Assembly (NCBI GenBank): GCA_023145575.1 | Contig: JAGLDN010000447.1 | Coordinates: 1 to 6,163 of the forward strand | Origin: Psychromonas sp. | GTDB lineage: Bacteria > Pseudomonadota > Gammaproteobacteria > Enterobacterales > Psychromonadaceae | Direction: 5' to 3' | Length of the DNA stretch: 6,163 bases | In this document: piece by piece, positions 1-6,163 of the stretch | How the letters are laid out: every line of letters begins with the position of its first letter | Numbering within the stretch: the first letter of the stretch is position 1 | Made by a program: the position numbers and the translations under genes | The notes under the pieces: model-generated | Databases searched by the model: none | Told to the model about the DNA's origin: nothing | Seen by the model: the letters and a program-made list of their open reading frames with translations, nothing else

Positions 1-170
1 ATTTTATATCAACGCGCCTTGGTACTAATTGCCTTGCCCTGCGGACACAAGCTCAAAAACCAAGACTGCGTTACAATAATCGAAAAGTGAATAACAATTA
101 CCTAATATTGTGCCTTGTTCTGATCATCGATCTTGAGCCTGACAAAGCATTTTTACGTCACATGGGTATA
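1..170 (-). repeat. Dispersed intergenic repeat, left copy (partial at window edge)
   Basis: This stretch shares several blocks with the other end of the window, in opposite orientation. Bases 147-170 match 5853-5876 in 21 of 24 positions when reverse-complemented (core CCCATGTGACG). Bases 70-98 match 6030-6058 in 26 of 29 positions (core AAAAAGTGAATAACAAT on the right, one base different on the left). Bases 107-119 match 5977-5989 less well. The blocks keep the same order, but the spacers differ, and the left copy lacks the hairpin found at 6002-6027. The left copy also retains the end of the small reading frame seen on the right (SKSE followed by stop, 81-92 on the + strand) but has a stop just before it. 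No protein-coding gene is evident. A non-autonomous mobile element or REP-like family is plausible, but the family is not identified. Confidence 0.6.
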
Positions 171-348
171 GTTCACTTTAAATAGCGTTAATTTTATGAG
201 GCAAGAGTAAGGTAATTATGTTTTGATTTGGTAACTTTGTGTTTAAAACTTCAGCAACTATACCCTAGAAAGATAGGCTAATGAATTTACGATAATGGAT
301 ACTACAATAATTATTTTATACTATATTACTGTTCAATCAAAGAGACAG
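171..348. other. Gene-free AT-rich spacer
   Basis: There is no reading frame of note and no convincing promoter or terminator. The one structure seen is a perfect 10-bp inverted repeat: GGGTATAGTT at 164-173, at the edge of the left repeat, and AACTATACCC at 256-265. It may mark the edges of a short repeat-derived segment. Confidence 0.4.
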
Positions 349-876
349 CTAATAATTCACCATATTACTTATCTTATAAACTTGGAAATCGTCATATTCA
401 TCACATTTAAATTCATCAATAAAATTTATCCAGCAACGTGGATCTTTTATACAGACGAAAGGGCTTAAATTGGGCAAATCATGGTAATAATTTAATTCCG
501 ATTTAAAGTGTTCATTCGAGTCGTCTAGTATTCTGCTCAGAACTATTTTTTCTTTAATTATGTTATAAAAGATAAATTTTGCTATTTCATATTTCGTCAT
601 AGTAAAGTCAAGAATGTGATCTTTGACTATCATACAATGTTCTGAGCCTCGAATACTTATGTCTAAATTCGTACAAGCTTGGTGGAATAAAATCCCAGGT
701 CTATCTTGCAAATCAATGGGATTAAATTTAGGACCAGATCCATTAACAAATGTTATTATGTTGTGAGCTTCAAAAAATGAACTATTAATTTTATTTATTA
801 TTTTTACTATTTTTCCTAGGAATAATTTGCTAGTTCCTCCGAAGCATTTCTGGATCTTCAGTTGGAGATCTAAAAT
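349..876 (-). pseudogene. Unrecognised reading frame, probably 5'-truncated gene remnant
   Basis: An open frame runs from just after a TGA at 877-879 down to the TAG at 349-351, about 175 codons. It has no ATG, GTG or TTG in its first 55 codons; the first usable start is a TTG at 709-711, giving 120 residues. The residues before that TTG (for example GGTSKLFLGK, then NIITFVNGSGPKFNP) look as protein-like as those after it, so the true start has probably been lost. The product is soluble-looking, rich in Ile, Asp, Phe and Lys, with no membrane segment and several Cys (ACTNLD, SEHCMIV, FVCIKDPRCW). I do not recognise the family. It overlaps the end of the next frame upstream (870-1151) by a few bases. 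A single ancestral gene with frameshifts is possible. A real but short AT-rich accessory gene using TTG is the alternative. Confidence 0.35.
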
Positions 877-1151
877 TCAAGATCAACATTTCCAACGGCA
901 GATGTAATAACCTGTTGTGCAAGAAGTAAAATTAAACCAAGCGTTTTTATCGCTGAGCGGAGTAATACTTTTGTTGTTGAAGTAAACTCAATGTGGACTC
1001 TTTCTTGAGGATCTTTTAGAACAGCAAACATAGAACCTGGCCAATGCATATTTTTTATTTGACCGATATCTTGCAGTGGACGCATTGGCTCTTCTGCTGT
1101 CTGTCGCGGTAGCTTTGATTGTCTAAACACATGATCTCGAACAAATCTCAT
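870..1151 (-). CDS. Small unrecognised ORF with hydrophobic C-terminal segment
   Basis: This frame has 93 codons from the ATG at 1149-1151, with a weak GGA about 6 bases upstream, to a TAG at 870-872. The same frame is open further upstream to 1316, but that part belongs to the IS30 remnant (LNNRPRK at 1299 downward), so the longer TTG-started version would be a chimera. The first 60 residues are polar. Residues about 66-87 form a hydrophobic stretch (KTLGLILLLAQQVITSAVG) that resembles a signal peptide or one transmembrane segment, but it lies at the C-terminal end. That position is odd for a signal peptide and suggests that the stop is a frameshift artefact, or that the true N-terminus of an exported protein lies near this point. 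No family is recognised, and expression is doubtful because the insertion sequence end sits directly upstream. Confidence 0.3.
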   Translation of the reverse strand: MRFVRDHVFRQSKLPRQTAEEPMRPLQDIGQIKNMHWPGSMFAVLKDPQERVHIEFTSTTKVLLRSAIKTLGLILLLAQQVITSAVGNVDLEF

Positions 1152-1173
1152 TTTATTTCCACGTGTTGAATTG

Positions 1174-1195
1174 TTTTTAAATTGGCAGATGCAAC
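1174..1195. repeat. Candidate terminal inverted repeat of the IS30 remnant (transposase 3' end)
   Basis: It lies about 80 bases after the NNRPRK codons, the normal distance from that motif to the end of an IS30 element. Identity with the other end is only about 64 percent, so the exact boundary is tentative. Confidence 0.4.
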
Positions 1196-2250
1196 CGCCA
1201 AGTGCATAATTCTGACGGCACTGGACTGGCATATGTTTTTTCACCATTTCAAATTGCATCGTCATAGACGATAGGATTTTTCTTGGCCTATTATTCAAAT
1301 GAATTAAGTGACTCTTTCAGCTTCATCACTGATCAAGTTGAAGTCTATTGACTTGGGCTAATATTCCCGTAAAAGTCCAATGGTATTTTCATTCAATCCT
1401 CGTTGCCATGCGCAATAGAGATCTGCAAAATAATAGCCGCAATCAAGCTTTTTCGACACTTATTTATGGTGCGCAACTTCTTTACCATTATCAGCTGTTA
1501 TCGTTAAGACAAAATCCTTAAATGGCGGTAATAATTTAATTGTTGCATCGGTAACTGTTGTTTTGATTTATAAAAATTGGTTTGGTTACAGAGTAAAGTG
1601 TCACTCGTTTAACAATCGTTAATAAGTCGCCACTATGCCACTTTGAAATCAACAAATCAATCTCCCAATCACCACTGCGCGTGCGTTTATCAACTTCTTC
1701 AGCGCTCATTTCAATACTAACCAAAACGTTGATAAGCGCACGGCTTGCTTTTTTTCTTTACTTCTTGATGTATGTTTCTTAGCTTTCGGCGTAAATTAGT
1801 CTAAAGTTCGCTACTTTTTTTATCTGACTAAATGAACTTGTAAATTGTTTAATGGTTGACTTTAATCAATTTTTTAACCTTGCTATCAAAGCGTGCTGTG
1901 ATTTGTTCTGCACTACATTTCTCTTTGATTTTAAAGGTGAGATGATTAATTGTTTCAGGTCATTACTACAAAGCCAAAAACATTTTCAGTATTTATAGTG
2001 GCTTATTACAGCTTGCTTTACGGTGTAACCTGTATTTTATTAATTGCGTTTTAGTTGCCGAGAAATTGATGATTGATTAACACCAAGATGTATCACTATT
2101 TTAGTTTGGCTCACACCACTTTTATTAGGGGCTAAAAGTTTGATCTTAGTGACTCAGTCAGTTGTGTATACTGTATAAGTATTTGCATCTCTTGTCGGAG
2201 GAAAGTAGTCAAGATATATTGAACTGACTCCTTTTCCAACTAGTTTAAAC

Positions 2251-2272
2251 GATGCACTTGAGAATTGAATCT
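2251..2272. repeat. Candidate terminal inverted repeat of the IS30 remnant (transposase 5' end)
   Basis: The sequence GATGCACTTGAGAATTGAAT, continuing with CT, lies about 75 bases beyond the N-terminal transposase residues, where an IS30 end is expected. Its partner at 1174-1195 agrees at 14 of 22 bases. The assignment rests on position and on general resemblance to IS30 ends. Confidence 0.5.
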
Positions 2273-2276
2273 AGGT

Positions 2277-2372
2277 TTTATTATTTATTATTTATTATTT
2301 ATTATTTATTATTTATTATTTATTATTTATTATTTATTATTTATTATTTATTATTTATTATTTATTATTTAT
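2277..2372. repeat. Heptanucleotide tandem array (TTATTTA), about 13.7 copies
   Basis: Thirteen exact copies of TTATTTA run from 2281 to 2371. They are flanked by the partial unit TTTA (2277-2280) and one further T. No unit carries a substitution. The array contains only A and T, has no open frame through it in either direction, and begins 4-5 bases beyond the candidate end of the IS30 remnant. Perfect arrays of this kind arise by replication slippage and usually vary in copy number between strains. Any effect on topA, 640 bases downstream, is unproven. Confidence 0.97.
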
Positions 2373-2751
2373 ACATCCTAAGAGGACGAGCTATAAAGCA
2401 TAAATTATTCCTTTCTATTTAACGTAAAAATACTTTAATTAGATGCCTGCTCAATTGTCAACGATAGGGGAATCTGAAAAATTGCTTATTTTCTTCTAGA
2501 TTGTTATGCATAAAATAAACATTTTAGTGAGTGTCCCACAAGAGTTGGCAACGATCACCAATCTGTTTTGTTATAAAATATTGACTTAACTACTCTATAA
2601 AGATTAAAGTTTCTATTTAATTTGAACTCAGGTAATGAGCTATGTTAATCATAGAGAGGGAATTTTATGCCTCGGATCTTGATACAATTTACCTATTAGA
2701 TTTTTAATCTTTAGGTTACTCGGTGATATAAAAATGCTTGTTCCTAATTTT

Positions 2752-2772
2752 ATAATATACGCTGTATATTAT
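2752..2772. repeat. Perfect 9-bp AT-rich palindrome upstream of topA
   Basis: ATAATATAC (2752-2760) and GTATATTAT (2764-2772) are exact inverted copies around the 3-base centre GCT. It lies 242 bases before the topA start. It could be an operator, a cruciform-prone site under negative supercoiling, or chance in AT-rich DNA. It is not followed by a T run on the + strand, so it is a poor intrinsic terminator. Confidence 0.5.
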
Positions 2773-2930
2773 TTATTGGACTGTTTTGAACATTATTTGA
2801 AATAATTACGATAAATTTAATGATTTTAAAAAATACTCAAAAAAGACATATAACATTATGATTTTATTAAATTTTATTTTATTTTCTTAGCAAAACACTT
2901 TGAAATTTTAAATATTTTTCAAAAAAAATA

Positions 2931-2960
2931 TTGCAATTTTTGTATACATTCGTTTATATA
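2931..2960 (+). promoter_or_regulatory. Candidate sigma70 promoter of topA
   Basis: TTGCAA (2931-2936) followed after 18 bases by TATATA (2955-2960) resembles -35 and -10 boxes and would start transcription about 45 bases before the ATG. Such AT-rich DNA yields promoter-like hexamers by chance, so this is only the best local candidate. Confidence 0.35.
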
Positions 2961-3013
2961 AAAAGAAATTAATCAAATTTATATTTCTTACTAATATCTT
3001 AGGCGTCTTAAAT

Positions 3014-5779
3014 ATGGCTAAATCTCTTGTTATTGTAGAGTCTCCAGCAAAAGCAAAAACTATTAATAAATATCTAGGAAACAATTATATTGTTAAATCA
3101 AGTGTTGGTCATATAAGAGATCTTCCCAAAAGTGGCGGTGAAAAAAAACCAACGACAGTTAAAAAATCATTAGCAGGATTATCACCCGAACAAAAAGCAC
3201 AAGAGCAAGCTAAGCGATCAAAAAAAGCACTTATTACAAGAATGGGCATTGATCCTAAAAATTGGACCGCTAATTATCAGATCCAACAAGATAAACAAAA
3301 AGTGGTTGCTGAACTGCAAAAATTTGCAAAAGATTCTCCAATCATCTATCTCGCAACCGATTTGGATAGAGAGGGAGAAGCAATTGCATGGCATTTGCGT
3401 GAAGTACTCGGGGGCGAAGAAAATAAATATCAACGGGTGGTTTTTAATGAAATAACTCAAAATTCTATTCAAGAAGCCTTTAAACATCCGACTCAGTTAA
3501 ACATGGACGTTGTTAATGCACAGCAAACGCGCCGTTTTTTAGATCGGGTTGTTGGCTTTATGCTGTCGCCACTGTTATGGAAAAAAGTTGCGCGAGGCCT
3601 TTCTGCCGGACGTGTACAGTCTGTGGCACTGCGTTTAGTTGTCGAAAAAGAACGACTAATAAAAGCATTCAATCCAGAAGAGTTTTGGGATCTACACGCC
3701 GATGTGCAAAATAAAAATAACATCAAATTACGTCTCGAAGTATTTAAGGAAAAACAAAAATCATTTAAACCGATTAATAAAGCGCAGACTGATCTCGCCT
3801 TTAGTCATCTAAAAACCGCGCAATATAAACTGCTCTCGCGTGAAGATAAACCAACAAAAAGCAAGCCAAGTGCACCCTTTATAACATCAACACTACAACA
3901 GGCGGCAAGTACCCGTTTAGGTTTTGGTGTAAAGAAAACAATGATGCTTGCACAGCGTCTTTACGAAGCGGGTTACATTACTTATATGCGTACCGACTCG
4001 ACTAATTTAAGTAAAGATGCGGTTGAGGCGGCAAGAGCGTATATAAGCCAAGAGTTTGGGAGTGATTATCTGCCTGATGATGTCATCACTTATAGAAGTA
4101 AATCCTCCGCACAAGAAGCGCATGAAGCAATAAGGCCTTCTGATGTTAATCAACTTTCTGAATTACTTGCTGGCGTTGATAAAGATGCACATAAGCTTTA
4201 CGATTTGATTTGGCGACAGTTTTTAGCCTGTCAAATGCTGCCTGCATTATATGATGCTTCTACACTTATTATTCAAGCAGGTGATTATCAATTAAGAGCG
4301 AAAGGACGTACATTGCGGTTTGCTGGTTGGACAAAAGCACAACCTGTTGCCAGAAGTAAAGTGGATGATATTCAACTGCCAGATTTAGAGATTGATGAAA
4401 TACTTCATTTAATCGAACTTGACCCTCAACAGCACTTTACAAAACCTCCCGCGCGTTTTACTGAGGCCTCATTAGTAAAAGAGCTTGAAAAGAAAGGGAT
4501 TGGACGTCCATCAACGTATGCAAGCATCATCTCTACAATCCAAGATCGTGGCTATGTAAAAATAGATAAACGTCGATTTTTCGCTGTGAAAATGGGTGAG
4601 ATTGTCAGTGACCGACTTTCTGAGCACTTTGTCGAACTGATGAATTATGATTTTACAGCGCAAATGGAAGCGACGCTAGATGGTATTGCCGATGGTACTG
4701 CGGATTGGAAAAAAGAGTTGGATAAATTTTACAACGATTTAACAGTTTTGATTGAAAAAGCCACTGAGCCAGTTGAAAACGGTGGGATGCGCTTAAATGA
4801 TCCTGTGATTATAGAGGATGTTCGCTGCCCTTCTTGTGATCGTGCAATGGGTGTTCGCACCGCATCAACAGGTGTTTTCTTAGGTTGTTCAGGTTATACA
4901 TTGCCAGTAAATGAACGCTGTAAAACAACACTGAATCTTATTGATGGTGATGATGTCGTTGATATACTCAACACCGAAGATATTGAAACTTCAGCGTTAA
5001 TGGCAAAAAAGCGTTGCCCTAAATGTGATATGGCAATGGATAACTATTTACTCGATGAAACGAGGAAACTACATATTTGTGGTCATAACCCACTTTGTGA
5101 AGGCTACTTAGTTGAAACAGGAGAGTTTAAAATTAAAGGCTATGAAGGCCCAGTTGTTGAATGTGATAAGTGTGGTCACGATATGCAACTCAAAGAGGGA
5201 CGTTTTGGTAAATACATGGATTGCAATAATGATGAATGTAAAAATACGCGCAAAATCTTACGCAATGGAGATGTCGCGCCTCAAAAAGAAGATCCCGTTG
5301 ATTTACCAGACTTAAAATGTGAACAAAGTAATGCACACTTTATTTTGAGAGATGGTGCTAAAGGGTTGTTTTTAGCGGCAAACACTTACCCTAAATCAAG
5401 AGAAACACGCGCACCAACTGTTGATGAATTAATTACATATAAGGCATTAATTTCTGAAAAATTTGATTACCTATTTAGTGCACCTAAATGTTGTCCAGAC
5501 GGAAATCCCACAGTTGTGCGGTTTTTGCCGAAAGTTTATATTGCTAATCAAGCTGCTTATAAAATACTTGATTTGAAAATAGATCAAGCACTCACAAATG
5601 AAAGTAATAAAGTTAAACGCAAAGAGTATCGTGCCGCACAAAAATTACAATTAGCACAAACACTTGAAAAAGAACAGTACATTCGTGCTGAGCTTGATAA
5701 AAAAGTTACCGGTTGGCGTGCTTATTTTTCTCAAGGAAAATGGCTGGCAGAAGAAACTAAAAAAAAGACGACGACATAA
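3014..5779 (+). CDS. topA: DNA topoisomerase I (type IA, omega protein)
   Basis: TopA relaxes negatively supercoiled DNA by cutting one strand through a 5'-phosphotyrosine link, passing the other strand and resealing; it balances gyrase on the chromosome. The 921-residue product opens with MAKSLVIVESPAKAKTI, which fixes the ATG; the ribosome site is weak (AGG 10 bases upstream). The Toprim domain has Glu9 and the D-x-D-x-E triad Asp116, Asp118, Glu120 for magnesium. The catalytic core has SAGRVQS (197-203) and YITYMRTDST (321-330), with active-site Tyr324 and Arg326, equivalent to E. coli Tyr319 and Arg321. KKGIGRPSTYASII follows at 493-506. Three Cys4 zinc fingers follow: Cys605/608/625/636, 668/671/689/695 and 717/720/737/742. 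Two zinc-ribbon-like domains without full Cys sets end the protein. It is 56 residues longer than E. coli TopA; about 44 of these form an insertion between VVRF (834-837) and TGW (899-901), and the tail ends KKKTTT. No neighbour suggests an operon. Confidence 0.98.
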   Translation: MAKSLVIVESPAKAKTINKYLGNNYIVKSSVGHIRDLPKSGGEKKPTTVKKSLAGLSPEQKAQEQAKRSKKALITRMGIDPKNWTANYQIQQDKQKVVAELQKFAKDSPIIYLATDLDREGEAIAWHLREVLGGEENKYQRVVFNEITQNSIQEAFKHPTQLNMDVVNAQQTRRFLDRVVGFMLSPLLWKKVARGLSAGRVQSVALRLVVEKERLIKAFNPEEFWDLHADVQNKNNIKLRLEVFKEKQKSFKPINKAQTDLAFSHLKTAQYKLLSREDKPTKSKPSAPFITSTLQQAASTRLGFGVKKTMMLAQRLYEAGYITYMRTDSTNLSKDAVEAARAYISQEFGSDYLPDDVITYRSKSSAQEAHEAIRPSDVNQLSELLAGVDKDAHKLYDLIWRQFLACQMLPALYDASTLIIQAGDYQLRAKGRTLRFAGWTKAQPVARSKVDDIQLPDLEIDEILHLIELDPQQHFTKPPARFTEASLVKELEKKGIGRPSTYASIISTIQDRGYVKIDKRRFFAVKMGEIVSDRLSEHFVELMNYDFTAQMEATLDGIADGTADWKKELDKFYNDLTVLIEKATEPVENGGMRLNDPVIIEDVRCPSCDRAMGVRTASTGVFLGCSGYTLPVNERCKTTLNLIDGDDVVDILNTEDIETSALMAKKRCPKCDMAMDNYLLDETRKLHICGHNPLCEGYLVETGEFKIKGYEGPVVECDKCGHDMQLKEGRFGKYMDCNNDECKNTRKILRNGDVAPQKEDPVDLPDLKCEQSNAHFILRDGAKGLFLAANTYPKSRETRAPTVDELITYKALISEKFDYLFSAPKCCPDGNPTVVRFLPKVYIANQAAYKILDLKIDQALTNESNKVKRKEYRAAQKLQLAQTLEKEQYIRAELDKKVTGWRAYFSQGKWLAEETKKKTTT

Positions 5780-5891
5780 AAAATAAAATCGAATAATAAT
5801 ATCAATACTTATTATGAGTATAAATAAAATTAAACTAATGATACAACTTATATCCCCATGTGACGCAAAAGTGCAAATTCAGCAAGGAAAA

Positions 5892-5907
5892 TAGTACCAA
5901 GGTACTA
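5892..5907. repeat. Perfect palindrome TAGTACC-AA-GGTACTA
   Basis: Seven exact paired bases flank a 2-base centre. One arm with its centre (CCTTGGTACTA as read at 17-27) also occurs in the left repeat, but at a different place relative to the other blocks. It may be a protein-binding site or a folding unit of the repeat family. Confidence 0.5.
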
Positions 5908-6001
5908 GGCATGAAATTGAAGTATATTAACATCACACCTGAAGATACTCGTTTCAGGACACCTGAGCAATTCATATTCAAGGCGCAATGCTCCCTTCGG
6001 T

Positions 6002-6035
6002 AGGGTTAAAAAAAAGACTTTAACCCTTTATTGTT
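6002..6035 (+). terminator. Terminator-like hairpin downstream of topA, inside the right repeat
   Basis: AGGGTTAAA (6002-6010) pairs exactly with TTTAACCCT (6019-6027) across an 8-base loop, and the + strand then continues with the T-rich TTATTGTT. The stem has only three G-C pairs, so it would be moderate in strength. No better intrinsic terminator was seen between the topA stop and here, so it could end a topA transcript about 250 bases after the stop codon. It is absent from the left copy of the repeat, which suggests it is an optional module. Confidence 0.4.
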
Positions 6036-6153
6036 ATTCACTTTTTGAGTATTGCAACGGAAAAGATGATTTACTCAGTTGTCCCAAAGGGCGAGTTTTA
6101 AAGGTGTTATAGATTTCGGCAAGGGAATAACCATTCTGTTCAATGTATTGCAT
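6034..6153 (-). other. 39-codon reading frame inside the right repeat
   Basis: From the ATG at 6151-6153 to the TAA at 6034-6036 the minus strand encodes 39 residues, starting MQYIEQNGYSLAEIYN and ending LQYSKSE. Its last codons are kept in the left repeat (SKSE and stop), where the frame is broken upstream. It is therefore part of the repeated sequence. It may be the C-terminal scrap of a larger mobile-element protein, a small protein, or just an open stretch. No family is recognised, and the frame begins 10 bases from the window edge. Confidence 0.3.
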
Positions 6154-6163
6154 CTATACCCAT

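Larger units (their letters stand above)
1174..2272 (-). pseudogene. Decayed IS30-family transposase gene (multiple frameshifts and stops)
   Basis: Read on the minus strand in shifting frames, the stretch recapitulates an IS30-type DDE transposase from end to end. An N-terminal YTQLTE lies near 2175-2155. A helix-turn-helix is at 2126-2043 (VSQTKIVIHLGVNQSSISRQ then LKRN), followed by a TAA. A linker with SAEQITARF and a damaged TIYKFI..SDKKS lies around 1915-1820. The catalytic domain has the first Asp in SGDWEIDLL (codon 1656-1658), the second Asp in TADNGKE (1490-1492) and the Glu in RGLNENTIG (1388-1390). Asp-to-Glu spacing is 34 codons, as in the family. The C-terminal LNNRPRK (1301-1275) is in yet another frame. 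In-frame stops include 1460-1462 and 1358-1360, and the first and second Asp are in different frames. The element is therefore certainly inactive. The remaining length, about 1.1 kb between the candidate ends, fits IS30 elements. Confidence 0.85.
1174..2272 (-). mobile_element. IS30-family insertion sequence remnant
   Basis: The limits are set by candidate terminal inverted repeats around the transposase remnant. The 5' end, 2251-2272 on the + strand, contains GATGCACTTGAGAATTGAAT, which resembles typical IS30-family ends. The 3' end at 1174-1195 pairs with it at 14 of 22 positions. The right-hand boundary is less certain because a second stretch near 866-887 matches about as well, but that would give an unusually long element of about 1.4 kb. 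No target duplication could be recognised; IS30 duplications are only 2-3 bp. The element is ancient and degraded throughout, with no preserved reading frame longer than about 60 codons. Confidence 0.7.
2373..3013. other. Long AT-rich gene-free leader upstream of topA
   Basis: No credible gene lies in this 640-base interval. The longest start-to-stop frame inspected is 21 codons (2642-2707), with an AGG 9 bases upstream but no recognisable product. The last 250 bases are extremely AT-rich with many A and T runs, which would favour DNA bending or easy melting. The interval contains the palindrome at 2752-2772 and a candidate promoter at 2931-2960. Confidence 0.5.
5853..6153 (+). repeat. Dispersed intergenic repeat, right copy
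   Basis: This is the counterpart of the left-edge repeat, in opposite orientation. It begins with TATCCCCATGTGACG (5853 onward) and includes the shared blocks at 5977-5989 and 6030-6058. It contains the palindrome at 5892-5907, a small CCTGAA/TTCAGG stem (5938-5943 with 5953-5958), the hairpin at 6002-6027 and a short minus-strand frame. Immediately beyond, the window ends with CTATACCCAT (6154-6163), the same words that open the left copy, so another copy may begin at the edge. The repeat lies 73 bases after the topA stop. Its outer limits and family are unknown. Confidence 0.6.

Noticed and set aside
2277..2372. CRISPR array or iteron origin
   Set aside because: Seven-base units repeat without spacers and there are no cas or replication genes; this is a simple tandem repeat.
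2642..2707. A 21-codon frame with AGG 9 bases upstream, possible leader peptide
   Set aside because: It is far from topA, has no recognisable sequence or attenuator-like hairpin after it, and short frames are common in such DNA.
2764..2781. LexA box beginning CTGTATATTAT
   Set aside because: The required inverted CAG half at the correct distance is missing.
3249..3455. Plus-strand 68-codon frame inside topA
   Set aside because: Out-of-frame shadow of the Toprim region of TopA.
3218..3726. Minus-strand open frames of 77-89 codons inside topA
   Set aside because: They lie opposite the conserved TopA catalytic core and are explained by its codon pattern; no independent start or protein features.
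5112..5315. Plus-strand 67-codon frame inside topA
   Set aside because: Out-of-frame shadow of the zinc-finger region of TopA.
5793..5815. ATAATAA and TTATTAT stem just after topA as a terminator
   Set aside because: The stem is only A-T pairs with a 9-base loop and no T run follows it, so it would be too weak.

Overview
The window is chromosomal DNA of an AT-rich gammaproteobacterium. The one intact gene is topA (DNA topoisomerase I, + strand, 3014-5779). Its product follows the E. coli-type TopA closely over the whole core and the three Cys4 zinc fingers, which points to the Gammaproteobacteria. The low GC, the long AT-rich intergenic DNA, the decayed insertion sequence and the dispersed repeats suggest a marine, possibly psychrophilic lineage such as Psychromonas or Moritella. 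That genus-level guess is inference only.

Layout. Bases 1-170 hold part of a dispersed intergenic repeat whose counterpart lies in opposite orientation at 5853-6153. Bases 171-348 carry no gene. Bases 349-1151 (- strand) contain two overlapping, unrecognised reading frames that may be one gene broken by two frameshifts. Bases about 1174-2272 (- strand) are a heavily decayed IS30-family insertion sequence: the helix-turn-helix, the DDE residues and the C-terminal NNRPRK motif can all be read, but in several frames with internal stops. A 7-bp tandem array (TTATTTA, about 13.7 copies) almost abuts the outer end of that element at 2277-2372. Bases 2373-3013 are a gene-free, very AT-rich leader in front of topA, with a perfect 9-bp palindrome and a candidate promoter. 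After topA comes the right repeat, which includes a terminator-like hairpin and a 39-codon reading frame on the minus strand.

Functionally only topA can be assigned with confidence. It relaxes negative supercoils and stands alone here, with no co-directional neighbour and with repeat or mobile-element debris on both sides. The main oddity in the gene is an extra stretch of about 44 residues, rich in charged amino acids, in the C-terminal region compared with E. coli TopA. I see no CRISPR array, tRNA, rRNA or clearly novel defence system.
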